A model generated the notes under the pieces. It saw only the letters and a list, made by a program, of their open reading frames with translations, was not told the DNA's origin and made no database searches. A program made the translations under genes and the position numbers. Shown here in pieces: positions 12,144-22,410 of a stretch of 64,000 nt of DNA; within the stretch, counting starts at the first letter, position 1, and each line of letters starts with the position of its first letter. The DNA comes from Lytechinus pictus (Eukaryota > Echinodermata > Echinoidea > Temnopleuroida > Toxopneustidae). Location: assembly GCF_037042905.1 (NCBI RefSeq), contig NC_087254.1, positions 11,145,103 to 11,209,102 of the forward strand, in the 5' to 3' direction.

Positions 12144-13547
12144 TATTCTCAGTTTCTCACAATCGTCATCATTTCCCTGGATAAGCCAATTTGCATACCC
12201 GAAAGAGTCGATCTTTTATATTTAGTTACTTCACTCTTTTTTCGATAATGAACGTTTTATGTACCCCTTAAATTTAGAAGGTCTTAATCATGCGTTAAAT
12301 AGGCTTCTCCAGGAATACGTGAACTCGTTTATTCCCTTTACAGGAACAAATATTTGCATTATTATTCTTTTTTTATATTTTGGTTCTAATTTTGTGTTGG
12401 TCAAGAGATTTCTGACCAAAAATACTTCCAACCCCATAAGAAAACTGTCAAAGAATGAAAACTCGACAACAATGCGAACGGGAATAAACGATTTTTTAAA
12501 ATCATATTTTGCTGAGAATCATATATTTGGTATTTATCGGATACTTTAAACATAAAGAGCAGAACTTAAAATGATATGAACTTCATGAAATGGAGACAGT
12601 TGAAAGTCTTACAAATTGTCAAAATTCAAAGCAATTTTAAAACAAGATTATGCAAATGTTGATTTATAAAACTAGATTCTTTTAAATTGAATAGATTTTT
12701 GTCTACTTTCACAAGGTTGGTTTAGTAGTATTTCGGATTGTAATATATTTTTTAGGTGGATTCTAGAATATGCGTTTAATATTCAACTGTATATACGTTT
12801 CGTGAAGTTCACATGTTGCACTAACAGATAATATCACACACGCGCAAACACACACTCGAAGAGGGAGAGAGAGAGAGAGAAGGGGGGGGGGGGGTAAAGT
12901 AGAGGATGGGGGTGGGGTGGGATGGTCGGTAGGGTAGTTTATTGCATTTTAGAGTGTAGATTGGTGATAAAACGTATGGAAGAAATGTATAATAATCATA
13001 CCTTCTGAAATTAAATGTATAATAGTCATACCTTCTGAAATTAAATGTACAATAATCATACCTTTTGTCAAACAGTACGTACACCTAACCTGAAAAGTGC
13101 ATTTAGATGCAACATTATAATGAATGAAAGTCCCCCCTTAAGGACAACAAAAATAGAAATTAAAAGATTATATGACCATCTATGAAAGTAAATTGTACAT
13201 TATTTTTTTAAGAATTATTGAATATAATTCATCAAAACATTACATTAGGAATTGCAAAGAGAGAGAGAGTGCAGAGTTAATGTAATTGGATTAAATGTAG
13301 AAGAGGCATATTAAAAAAATAAGGGGTGTATGAACTCTTGCTTGTGAAAACTTATGATGATGGGCGGGAGGAGGGTGGGGGGCTTTTCGCAACAATCGGC
13401 AAGATCGCTTAACAAAGATGGCAAGATTTAATAGGGGATCAGGCTAGAAAGAGAGAAGGGGAGGGGTGCAGATCGAAGTGTACAAGGGTGATGAATCAAT
13501 ACAAAGTAGACAAAGCAGGGAAAACAATTTCATTTAATAGAAAGAAC
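12144..13547. other. AT-rich intergenic sequence with low-complexity tracts
   Basis: No supported gene. It contains a GA tract followed by a G run (about 12863-12895), a 30-bp tandem repeat and a second short GA tract near 13259. Confidence 0.5.
12984..13073. repeat. 30-bp tandem repeat, three copies
   Basis: Units read AATGTATAATAATCATACC and TTCTGAAATTA, starting at about 12984, 13014 and 13044, with one or two substitutions between units. Confidence 0.85.
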
Positions 13548-13697
13548 AAAGTGTTCCACAGTGTGTTACACCATGTGACGATGTGTTTCAAACTGTTGAA
13601 AAACTTAAATTAACAGTCTAAAGATGATTTCACATTGGTGTGCCACATTGGAAACACACTGTGAACACACTATTGAACTCACTGTGGGACACTATGT
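13548..13697. repeat. Inverted-repeat element with CACAGTGTG motifs
   Basis: The left AAGTGTTCCACAGTGTG is mirrored by CACTGTGGGACACTATG on the right. Internal GTGTTT and AACACAC motifs recall the tandem CACACTGTG array at 40.9-41.2 kb, so the two may be related families. Confidence 0.6.
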
Positions 13698-13805
13698 TCT
13701 ATCCACCAGAGATATTGCAGTTAAAATTAATAACTAATAGCGAGCTCTTGCAATTGCAAAGGACAGATTCTACAAATCGTAAATCTATTGAAAATACCCA
13801 TCAAA

Positions 13806-14040
13806 TTACAATGGACAGCTGACAGGTATTTGACGAAAATTTGCAAATGATGTCGTTTGTCCACAGTCCAAAATGACACTGCTGTTTTGATTCACCGATT
13901 CGAAATCGACAAAGACTGCTTTGTCATGAAGGGCTTTTGACAATAGTTTCTCAACGTTCCAGAAAGTGTCTGCTAGCTGTTGCGAAAACTCACTAATATC
14001 AGTGTGCAAGGCCAAATTCATTTCGCAGATATTCAGCTGT
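13806..14040. repeat. Diverged copy of the GACAAAGACTGC repeat family
   Basis: GACAAAGACTGCTTTGTCATGA and a GGACAGCTGACAGG block resemble CAAAGCAGTCTTTGTCGA and GAGAGCTGAGAGG in copies at 34.5-37.2 kb. Similarity is by eye. It appears to be a dispersed non-coding family without an open frame. Confidence 0.4.
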
Positions 14041-14670
14041 AGCCCATCTATGTCGCTCCGCTGATCATGTCCGCCAATTTAAAAAGTCAGAGCTTAAACA
14101 ATAATACGATACAAACTGATACAAATAATCATCGAGTCGGGAAATGGATTAAAGTTTTGGCTTAGAACCCATCACAAAGTTCTGCAACTAAGTTAGGGGT
14201 CACTGAAGTACAGATAGGGGTGGCTTGGGGGCCACGGACTTCCAAAATTTTCACGACCAAGACCCCCCCCCCCCTTAAAAAAAGAAAGAAAGGTAAAAGA
14301 GTGAATTGTGATTTTTTTTTTCCCGGAATATTATACCAAAATTTATCACAAAATCATATTTTGGTACTAGAAAACAATCTCGCTCGCTTCACTTTATCGC
14401 ATATATCTTCTTAAAAATGAATATGGCACGTCTGGCTCTCTCAATTTGCTTTTTTTAATTTTAATTTTAATTTATATATTTATCATTAGTTATGCGACAG
14501 TAATCATGGGATGCGCAATTCTGATAAAAAGGAAGCTATTTAAAAATGAAATGTTGCAAAATACGTTGTTTCCAGTGGCAAACTCCCAGTATATTATTTT
14601 ATTTATTTTCATTCTTTTTTATGTATTCATTCATTTTCCGTCAACAAAATACAAACAAATATTTTATAGG

Positions 14671-15268
14671 ACAGGTCCACTCCAACATAAAGTTGATTTT
14701 AATAAAAAGAGAAAAATCCAATTAGCATAACACTGAAAATTTCATCAAAATCGGATGAAAAATAAGAAAGTTATGACATTTTTAAGTTTCGCTTGATTTC
14801 AGAAAATAGCTATATACATATTCCGATCGGTATGCAAATGAGGGAACTGATGACATCACTCACTCACTATTTATTTTGTATTTTATTATATGAAATATGA
14901 AATATTCTAATTTTCTCCTCATTGTCAAGTGAAACAAAGTTTTATTTCTCCCTGAACATGTGGAATTACCCTTGTTCAACATTTTATAGTTCAGTCAAGT
15001 TGGTCCTTCTTGTCAAATTTGTACAAGCTGAAATATTGTATAATTCAAACAATAAAAACAAAAGGAATAGTGAGTGAGGGACATCATCAATTCTCTCCTT
15101 TGCATTTAAATTGTGCATATAACTATTTTTAGAAAAATAAGCGAAACTTAAAAATGTCATAACTTTCTTATTTTACATCCGATTTTGATGAAATTTCCAG
15201 CATTATGTTTGTCTGATTTTTCTCTATTGATTCAAATCAACATTTTTATGGGGTAGACTTGACCTTTT
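14671..15268. mobile_element. About 600-bp MITE-like element, copy 1 (GTCCAC / GTAGAC ends)
   Basis: The left arm has AAGTTGATTTTAATAAAAAG, TTTCATCAAAATCGGATG and AAGAAAGTTATGACATTTTT. The right arm mirrors these as AAAAATGTCATAACTTTCTT, CATCCGATTTTGATGAAATT and TCAAATCAACATTTTTATGG. The arms are about 200 bp. A second full-length copy sits at 27178-27755, which shows this is a dispersed family. No coding capacity. Confidence 0.85.
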
Positions 15269-15571
15269 AGTTAATTTTTCAATCATACATAAAAATACCA
15301 TAAAAGAAATCATAATGGACTGAGGTTGCTGACGTGCTGAAGTATTCATTAAACTCCACATGTATCAAACCTTGCACAATGGCTTGAATGTGTTTGGAAT
15401 TACATTGTTCAACTCCGTCAACAGTTATGAAGATAAACAAGTTTGACATAATGGTATTTTAAAAAATGAAGATTTGTGAAAACTTTGGTCCAAGCAGACA
15501 CTGATTCAACAAGCATTGCATGTTCAAAAGAAAAGGAGACTTTTATGTATAACAAGGCAAACGCCAAGCGT

Positions 15572-16242
15572 TGTCTCGCCTGCATATTGCAGTCATGAAG
15601 AGACTGCATGTCAAAACTACATGTATGCTATATGACTTAGATGGACATCTGTTACGAGTTTAGCGATCCCACCTCGAAGCTATAGAAAGTTATTGTGTGT
15701 ACAACACAGCACAGTGCCAGTAATGGAAAGTTCATTGACCTTTGACCTTAATCAAATTCAACTCACATTCGAACTTGACCTGCACCTTCAAGAGATGGAC
15801 CTCTTGTTTTAATTTGGCAATCCTAACTCGAAGATATAAAAAGTTATTATGTGTACAACACAGCACAGTGCCAGTCATTAAAAGTTCATTGACCTTTGAC
15901 CTTTATCAAATTCAACTCACATTTGAACTTGACCTGCACCTTCAAGAGATGGACCTCTGTTATGAATTTGGCGATCTCACCTCGAAGCTATACAAAGTTA
16001 TTGTGTGTACAACACAGCACAGTGCCAGTCATGGAAAGTTCATTGACCTTTGACCTTATTCAAATTCAACTCATATTCGAACTTGACCTGTGCCTTCAGG
16101 AGATGGACCTCTGGTATGAATTTGGTGATCCCACCTCGAAGCTATAGAAAGTTATTGGGTGTACAACACAATTGTTGACGACGACGACGACGACACCGGA
16201 AATAGTGATACCTATGTCTCGCTCCGCTACGCAGGCGAGACA
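15572..16242 (+). mobile_element. Helentron/Pearl-like non-autonomous element with 154-bp monomers
   Basis: Begins TGTCTCGCCTGC and ends GCAGGCGAGACA. Inside are tandem monomers with a marker motif CTCGAAG at 15673, 15827, 15981 and 16135, an exact 154-bp period. These are followed by a (GAC)n microsatellite (16180-16194) and a terminal hairpin, TGTCTCGC/GCGAGACA, at 16215-16242. Core tandem repeats, then a microsatellite, then a 3' hairpin is the layout of DINE-1/Pearl-type Helitron-like elements known from molluscs and other invertebrates; the family assignment is inferred. No Rep/helicase coding sequence is present. Confidence 0.65.
15736..16056 (+). promoter_or_regulatory. Three perfect DR1-type nuclear-receptor half-site pairs
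   Basis: TGACCTTTGACCT occurs at 15736-15748, 15890-15902 and 16044-16056, once per 154-bp monomer. Its complement AGGTCAAAGGTCA is the textbook DR1 site bound by HNF4, RXR and PPAR-type receptors. Whether any receptor binds here is unknown. The regular spacing simply follows the tandem array. Confidence 0.5.
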
Positions 16243-16347
16243 AAAATGAGAAAAACCTAATGCATCTTACTTCCGACTTATCCGAATATTCAGGATAAAT
16301 GCACATTCCATGATTACATAAGCGCAACATAATGGAACATCCCCTGT

Positions 16348-16453
16348 TTACTGTAAAGACGAATAATGAATGTTTTAAAATTAATGATACCAATTTCGCC
16401 TTACTGTAAAGACGAATAATGAATGTTTCAAAATTAATGATATCAATTTCGCC
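16348..16453. repeat. 53-bp tandem duplication
   Basis: Two head-to-tail copies starting TTACTGTAAAGACG at 16348 and 16401, differing at two or so positions. Confidence 0.9.
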
Positions 16454-16826
16454 TTCCATTGTTTAGTAACAGAAAAGGAATCAACATCCAAACTTTAATA
16501 ATTGCAGAACATTTAGGGGCTTCGTTTAGTTTGATGAGAGTAAAGACATGGCATTGCACTTGATAACCTACATAAGAGATAACCAGGAAAGGAATCCATA
16601 TTCTTTAGGCGTTTCATTAAAATAGCCCATTTTTTATAGAGTTCTTTTTGTAGTGATAGAGCCTATTTTTATCTAGATATTCTGAGATTGCTGCGATTGT
16701 TCTTGTAACGTTCTTGGAAGGCTTGACGTGATAACATGCATTAAACATACAAGAAAAGTTCAACAAGAAGCCGAAAAAAATGTAAGATTAGACATCAACT
16801 TTAAAACAACCAATACAGAGGATATG

Positions 16827-17024
16827 GAATATATATATATATATATATATATATTGTAAAGAAATGGATGAAGAGAACAATGGTAGGCGTAGCTTAAATC
16901 AAGGTTCCCCATAGCTATCTACCCTTTGGAAAAATTGGTGATGCCGAAAATATGTCTCTGCCGGGAATCGAACCCGGGCCCCCAGCTTTGAACGCCGGTG
17001 CCTTAACCACTAGACCACAGAGAC
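16827..17024 (-). mobile_element. tRNA-headed SINE with (TA)n tail
   Basis: Read on the minus strand, an intact 71-nt tRNA-like head (17024-16954) is followed by about 100 bp of unrelated body and a (TA)n tail at 16829-16854. Head, body and simple-repeat tail is the standard tRNA-SINE layout. Copy number cannot be judged from this window, so a real tRNA gene next to a microsatellite remains possible. Confidence 0.55.
16954..17024 (-). tRNA. tRNA-Glu-like tRNA with UCA (opal) anticodon, or SINE head
   Basis: The 71 nt fold as a complete cloverleaf: acceptor GTCTCTG/CAGAGAC (7 perfect pairs), D stem GTCT/AGGC, anticodon stem CCGGC/GCTGG, T stem CCGGG/CCCGG with loop TTCGATT. A box (GTGGTCTAGTGG) and B box (GGTTCGATTCC) are canonical and resemble tRNA-Glu. 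The anticodon loop reads GTTCAAA, placing TCA at 34-36, which would read UGA. It lacks the long variable arm of tRNA-Sec. It most likely heads a SINE rather than serving as a suppressor tRNA. Confidence 0.55.
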
Positions 17025-17593
17025 GGGTTAGTGGCTAGGGCGACCCCGATCCGATTGACCGTCAGATAGACAGATTTTCGACACTATACCAATTATAATT
17101 TCCTTTGTCGGGTGAAGGTGGGTTTCGAACAATGACAAGCCGCCATGATCCAGCTGAAGCTAATAATACCTATTACTAGAAAATGTAAATTATCAACTCA
17201 ATCGTTATAATAACTATTTTATGTCTCTTACTTCTGTTATGTCCCCATTGGGTATAATTCACGACTGGGCCTATGGTAATTTAACTTTACTAAATGGTAA
17301 CTACCATGGTAACAGGGATCAGATGCTAATCGAAATCCAGATCTTTGTAGTACCATCATTGGCGCAGACTAAAAAAAAAATGCGGGTTCGTACTTTGTAC
17401 TTTTCGTAGGAAGATGCTAGCGGATCGAAAGTCCATAAAGCGATATAAATTGTTCACAGAATTTTCTTACTGAAATAGTAAAATCAGACCTATATCCCAA
17501 AGGATTCGACTGAAAGTTAACTGTTGAAAACAAATATGAAAAACTCCCTTTTTGTGTGGAGGGGGGCCGTCTCCCTCTCCAGCTCCCAAACTT
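17025..17593. other. No gene; contains an X-box-like palindrome
   Basis: Non-coding. The stretch ACTACCATGGTAACAGGGAT at about 17300 resembles an RFX X-box and matches the core of small inverted-repeat elements found elsewhere in the window. It is probably a remnant of that family. Confidence 0.4.
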
Positions 17594-17928
17594 ACCGGTA
17601 CATTATTGGTTACAGCATAATGACAATGTTGCCATAAGGAATCCCTGATCGTGTCCCATGCAGTGACGTGAGAATTCCATAATCTACGCGTCCATAATCC
17701 CCATGGCGCTCCACAGCCTGCTCGATCCACCGCGGTAGGCCTAGATCGCTGACCGAAGTGCTTACATGATCTGGAGTCGTGGTTGTCGTCGAAGTCGTCG
17801 TCATCATCGAATATCACTTGCTCCCATCAGTGTCTCGTGGCCTCGAGGGATTCACTACTATAGCTTCGAGGGCTGCTCGAATGGATGAAATGCACGGATC
17901 TACAGGTCTATACCACTTACTGCCGACA
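17594..17928 (-). pseudogene. Coding-like island with in-frame UGA; possible exon remnant
   Basis: A strong acceptor (CATTTTCTCCTCAG) precedes 37 open codons, including WYRPVDPCISSIRAALEAIV. A single TGA (17816-17814) follows, then the same frame stays open for another 67 codons, including LPRWIEQAVERHGDYGRVDY and GILTSLHGTRSGIPYGNIV, before a TAA. A good donor (CCG|GTAAGT) follows at 17593, but in that frame it lies beyond the TAA. The YG-LT-x-GIPYGN pattern loosely recalls CREG-type FMN-binding split-barrel proteins, though I cannot confirm this. It could be a broken exon, two exons, or chance. Confidence 0.3.
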
Positions 17929-20439
17929 CTGAGGAGAAAATGAAAATTAAGAAATGGTATATTCATTGAACCAAAAAGGGGTGCGAGCGGGTTAAACTAC
18001 AATTTTACTTTTCTCAATTTCTGCTATTACGCCCTACTGCCCTACATTTATTAATTCTTTCAGACTCTCCATTTTCATATTTTTGGAGAGGGAGTCAACA
18101 TTCTGAAAATAATTGCTGTGCTCATGGTGTCCTAATCATATTTCTACTAACTGTTATGTAGAACGAGAGCAACATAAAGGAGAAAATCAAGAAAATCGTA
18201 TATAAGTTTAGGGAAATGCGCAATCTCCACATATAAAAGGGGGGTGCATGATAGATAGAGGTCTTTAACTGTTCATTTTGTCATATAATTTCAATAGGTT
18301 TTTTCACATTCCTTAAAAATGATTCGTAACAAGATTTCTTAGGCCTTGAAAAACAACGATGCTATGGTAGCTATTTTGCTACATTTATCTACATTTTTCT
18401 CGGTTTCATCTAGTCTGTCATCTGTCACCAGCCTATCTATTTTTACAAAGTGAAACTTTGCAATAATAGATAAAAGCTACTGAAATCTAATTGGCTAATA
18501 GTAAATTTATTCGTCATCATTTGTCTTTATGAAACAGGACCCTGAACTTACTTGAGCTCTAAAAATTGTTTCTGGTGAGAACATGTCTTTGTAAAATTTT
18601 CGTAAGGGAAATATTGAAACAGAATAACTTTTTAATCATATTAATTTATCTCAAGATATGAGACATTTTTTTTTCAATCTTGAAACGTCAAAACAAGGGA
18701 GTTTTACGACAATGCCTAGGGACAACAATGAATAAAAGAGAAAAGAAAATGAAGGAGGGATGACAACGAGAAAAATAAAAGAAAGAGGACAATGTGAGAG
18801 ACATGAAAATGAAACAAAAAAAGAATCAAATGAGCGAGAAAATTAAATTTGCCTCCAGTTATTTGCTAAGTTCGTTAGAGTCTGAAGGGTTGTTCAATGC
18901 TGCACCTCTTTTGCTAACGGCATTGATCCAGAAGCACCGTCTCACTCCTTTCTCTCATCCAATCTGTGAACCACTCAAACACTGAACAAGAACAACACTC
19001 CATCATTGTTCTCCAAAAATTTCTTTCACAAGTATTCGACACCCACTTTTCTGTCTCCTTATCATTACTTTATCTCTTTAAAACTCACCATTATGCAAAG
19101 CCTTACCTCGAAAGTGTTCAGTATGTATCTATGGCCAATGTATAACAGGACAGTAAAGGTAAAAGGTTATAGCAACAGCTCCATCTCAAAAGTGAAATAG
19201 AATTAAGACAGTGATTGGAATACTTTTGTTGAATGATGCTGTAAACTTTGTATAAGGGACTGAGGATCCTAAGGGCAATTCCATAGGTTGGTGGACATAA
19301 GCTCAATGTGTCTTTGTACTGTATAGCCCATCTGAACCGTAACGTGAGTAACCACTTTATCTGCACCCCTATATAGTGAAAACCATGTGTTCTTTATTTT
19401 TTGAATTATATACGAATTTGTCTCCCTAATATACTTCTTTGAAATGGATATAATTAACTTTCATAAAAGCCTTGTATGAGGACACTTTTCACTTATGTCC
19501 ACTTTTCATTTTATGCATGTCCAAATCATGTAACATGAGTAACCGACACATTTCAAAGATTTGCCAGGAGCATAATGAAATTTCCCAAGTTTTGTTTTTA
19601 TACAAAGGATAGTCAGACTGCGTACTATGGTGTGATAATGAGATGTTTAGTTCCTATCAATAATAATGGAGTTACAGCTCCAAGTATGAGTCAAGGTGTC
19701 TCCAAATGTAACGTGGGTAACCGTGGAATAGCCCCTAAGACCTCTTCGAGGGAATTAGATTAATAATGATGTAACTGCATCAATTTAGCATCCCAAACAT
19801 AATACGAGGACATCCGTTTTATAATTGAGGTAAAAATATTGTAACACTGCAATTATGGCAATTGCCATGGTAACAGGGCTTAGCAGCCAATCACAATCAA
19901 GGTTTCCAAGGTAGTTACCATAATGGAAGAGTTACAATAGTTGTAAGTCTTTATGAAACAGGCCCTACCTCTAGTCCTACCTCTGCGTTAAGGTGTTTGA
20001 GCCTTTACTGACTGTATAATTTAGAGCCAAACTGTAACTTGCCATTAATAGCTACCCCTCCTTCAATAGTAAGTACCATGGTAACAATGATCAGTCGATA
20101 TATTCCCATTAGAGTTTCCAATGATTTTAAACTTATGTTAATTGCAGAATGTATGCAACAGGGTCTATATGTGACTATCCAGGGCCCGGTTGCTAGAGTT
20201 ACTATTCAATGGTAACCTGCATGAAATCTTTTGTTTTAAATGGCTGTTGCATGGGCTTTGCTATACCACGAGTTACAAATGAGTAGCAATGGTTACCATA
20301 CTATAGAAAGTTTTATGCAAATGACCACAGGTCCGAGACACTGTTCCTCTGTAACGAATGGAAATCTGCATAGGATCAATTGAGACTTACCACTGAGATC
20401 AGTACTTTGGCCACGGCAGCAACGGCCTTTCCAAAGACT
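17929..20439. other. Intergenic sequence with small repeats; no supported gene
   Basis: AT-rich and non-coding on both strands. It contains an inverted-repeat element at 19838-19966 and further CCATGGTAAC motifs near 20080 and 20210. Confidence 0.5.
19838..19966 (-). repeat. Small inverted-repeat element with X-box core, copy
   Basis: GTAACACTGCAATTATGGCA through TTGCCATGGTAACAGG is mirrored by GTAGTTACCATAATGGAAGA and GTTACAATAGTTGTAAG. It ends TTTATGAAACAGGCCC. It is the same family as 36114-36274, in the opposite orientation. Confidence 0.7.
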
Positions 20440-20745
20440 TGGATGACAGACGCTGCTTTCCTCCTTTTCATTGTGCATCTCTAATGACTTGGGTGGCTGG
20501 CAATGCTTCCTCACCTTTCTGCTTTTCACAGAGTATCTCTAAGGATTTGGGCGGCAGGAATTGCTTCCCCGCCTTCCTCCATCTCACAGAGAATCTCCAA
20601 GGACCTGGGCAGCAAGCATTACGTCCTCGCCTTCTTCCTTCTCATCGAACATCTCTAAGGACTTGGGCGGCAGGCATTGCTTCCCTCGCCTTCCTAGTTC
20701 TCAGCCATCATCTCCAATAGGACTTCGGCGGCAGGACATTGCTTC
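20440..20745. repeat. 58-bp minisatellite, five copies
   Basis: ATCTCTAAGGA(C/T)TTGGGCGGCAGG recurs at 20477, 20535, 20593, 20651 and 20710, a period of 58-59 bp. Read on the minus strand each unit encodes a similar peptide (PAAQVLRD), but 58 is not a multiple of three, so the frame breaks every unit. A consensus donor (GTG|GTAAGT) lies on the minus strand at about 20397, after a short open stretch. Confidence 0.85.
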
Positions 20746-21732
20746 CCTCGCCCTCCTTCTGTTCACTGACCGATCCTCCATCAGAACTGTTAAATTCCGT
20801 CGATTGAGAACACTTAAATCCCGTATGATCTCTTTACAGGCTGTCAAGAGTCCCTTAAGAGTCTTTGAAACGGAAATGATACCAATAGAGTTACATGTGT
20901 AACTTAGGTACAAAGGAAACTTACATGTAAAACAAGATCAGAATTACATGTGAATGACTACTCGGTCTCGTCTATAACTTTGTCCATATTATTTATTTTT
21001 ATATTTATCGTTTATATTCATTTTTAAAGATTTATATAAGACTTATAAAGTTATTTATAGGAAAGTGATAATTATTTTCGAAAGGTGGTAAATATAATTG
21101 ATCAAATCCCATTTCTACGGATCTTGATGTGAAATACTACACATGACAAGTATTCTTGTCTTTTAATTACTAGACATTTTTTTTTATTCAGGTGAGCTCT
21201 AAAGCAAGTTATATTTAAAGGTCTACACAACTTAAACAGTAACTGAAAAAAATGTTGCAGATTAAGAACATGACAAATCCATATGCACGTTCAAATATTG
21301 TAAATTCATTATAGAAGAGGTGGGCAAAACCCGATGACAAATGAACTTCCCCTTACTCTATGTCAATGAATTATGAAAGGAAATGGTGAATAATAACTGA
21401 GAATTTATTTTAAGAAGAAAAACGTGACACTCGACTTTGCACATTTCCCTTTTATAATGAATTCTAACTTATGTTTGATAAACTATTTTCTGTTGCTACA
21501 AGGCGACATGTTTACCATGAAAAAAAAACATTTAAATTTGGTCAATACCTCAGGCGTTTAATCCAATGGTAAATCGAACAGAATTTCTTTTTAAAAAGGA
21601 GCGAAAAGGGCACCCTCTTAATAAAATCATGGACGAGTGCTTTTTAATTTGTAAACTAATTTTCGGCATTACTCCTATGTGTTTAAGATCGCATGCTCGA
21701 TCTGTAATGAAAATCATAAGTCAGAAAAAATG

Positions 21733-21809
21733 GAACCAGTTGGATTCGAACCTGCCATCTACTGCTTTCCGGGCCGGGCAGCAACTTAACCACCAGGCTA
21801 TTCTGGTTC
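21733..21809 (-). repeat. tRNA-like sequence, degenerate (SINE head or tRNA pseudogene)
   Basis: Minus strand: GAACCAG at the 5' end pairs with CTGGTTC at the 3' end, A-box-like TAGCCTGGTGG and perfect B box GGTTCGAATCC. The T stem and anticodon arm do not form properly, so it is not a functional tRNA as it stands. Confidence 0.55.
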
Positions 21810-22177
21810 ACGGCTATTTTAGTCACTCACTGGTTCAGAGAAATTATAGAGACATTATAGCCTGAATATTTTTAAGTTCTGGACATTAAAAACGACGAAG
21901 CCAAACATTGAGCATAATGATTTTACTTTCCAAAAACCTACTCCGGGAAAGTCGACCACGACATGGGTTTTGATCTACACGTGTGTATATAGTCCATCTG
22001 ATATCCATGATTTATATAGAAACTTAAATTTAACGACTTCTCTTACCTATATATACATAGTTCATTTGCTGCTGGGTATTGATTGTGTACACTGCAGGCG
22101 TGAAACGTTTGATAAATGGAAATACAAAATGGAAGAGTTTTTGACAACACCAACTGAATATCTGTAGCTTTTCTCAC

Positions 22178-22410
22178 CTTTTGTTCTCAATCAAGTAGCC
22201 CTCTTCTTCACTGGTTGCGAAACAGTCGTTTTTGGTACCTCTTTCCATCAAAATTTGTTTCCTGTATTCTTTGCATGCTTGTAAAACGAAAAACATTTCA
22301 TCAGAGGCGTCACCTACGGTACACCGAATTCTTTTTCGTCTGTGAAAAGGCAGTGCCCTTTCATGCACTGCCTCGCGCCATTTCAGATTTTCGCGCCATT
22401 GTGCACTCAT
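22178..22410 (-). CDS. Candidate first coding exon, unrecognised minus-strand gene
   Basis: ATG at 22410 opens 77 codons plus two bases, ending exactly at a good donor (AAAAG|GTGAGA). The peptide is charged and soluble: it starts MSAQWRENLKWREAVHERAL, contains IRCTVGDASDEMFFVLQACK, and ends GYLIENK. The start follows a CpG-containing stretch (CGCGCCATTT on the plus strand) that could be a promoter. It is non-repetitive within the window. No downstream exon with matching phase could be found, and I do not recognise the family. Confidence 0.4.

Noticed and set aside
12821..13084. Repeated peptide RRYDYYTFNF.
   Set aside because: Produced by a 30-bp non-coding tandem repeat.
15742..16147. Open frames of about 100 codons in the 154-bp monomers.
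   Set aside because: Translation of a tandem repeat; frame and stops follow the monomer.
20440..20745. Open frames of 90-110 codons across the 58-bp repeats.
   Set aside because: They arise from stop-poor GC-rich repeat units in shifting frames; the repeat period is not a multiple of three.
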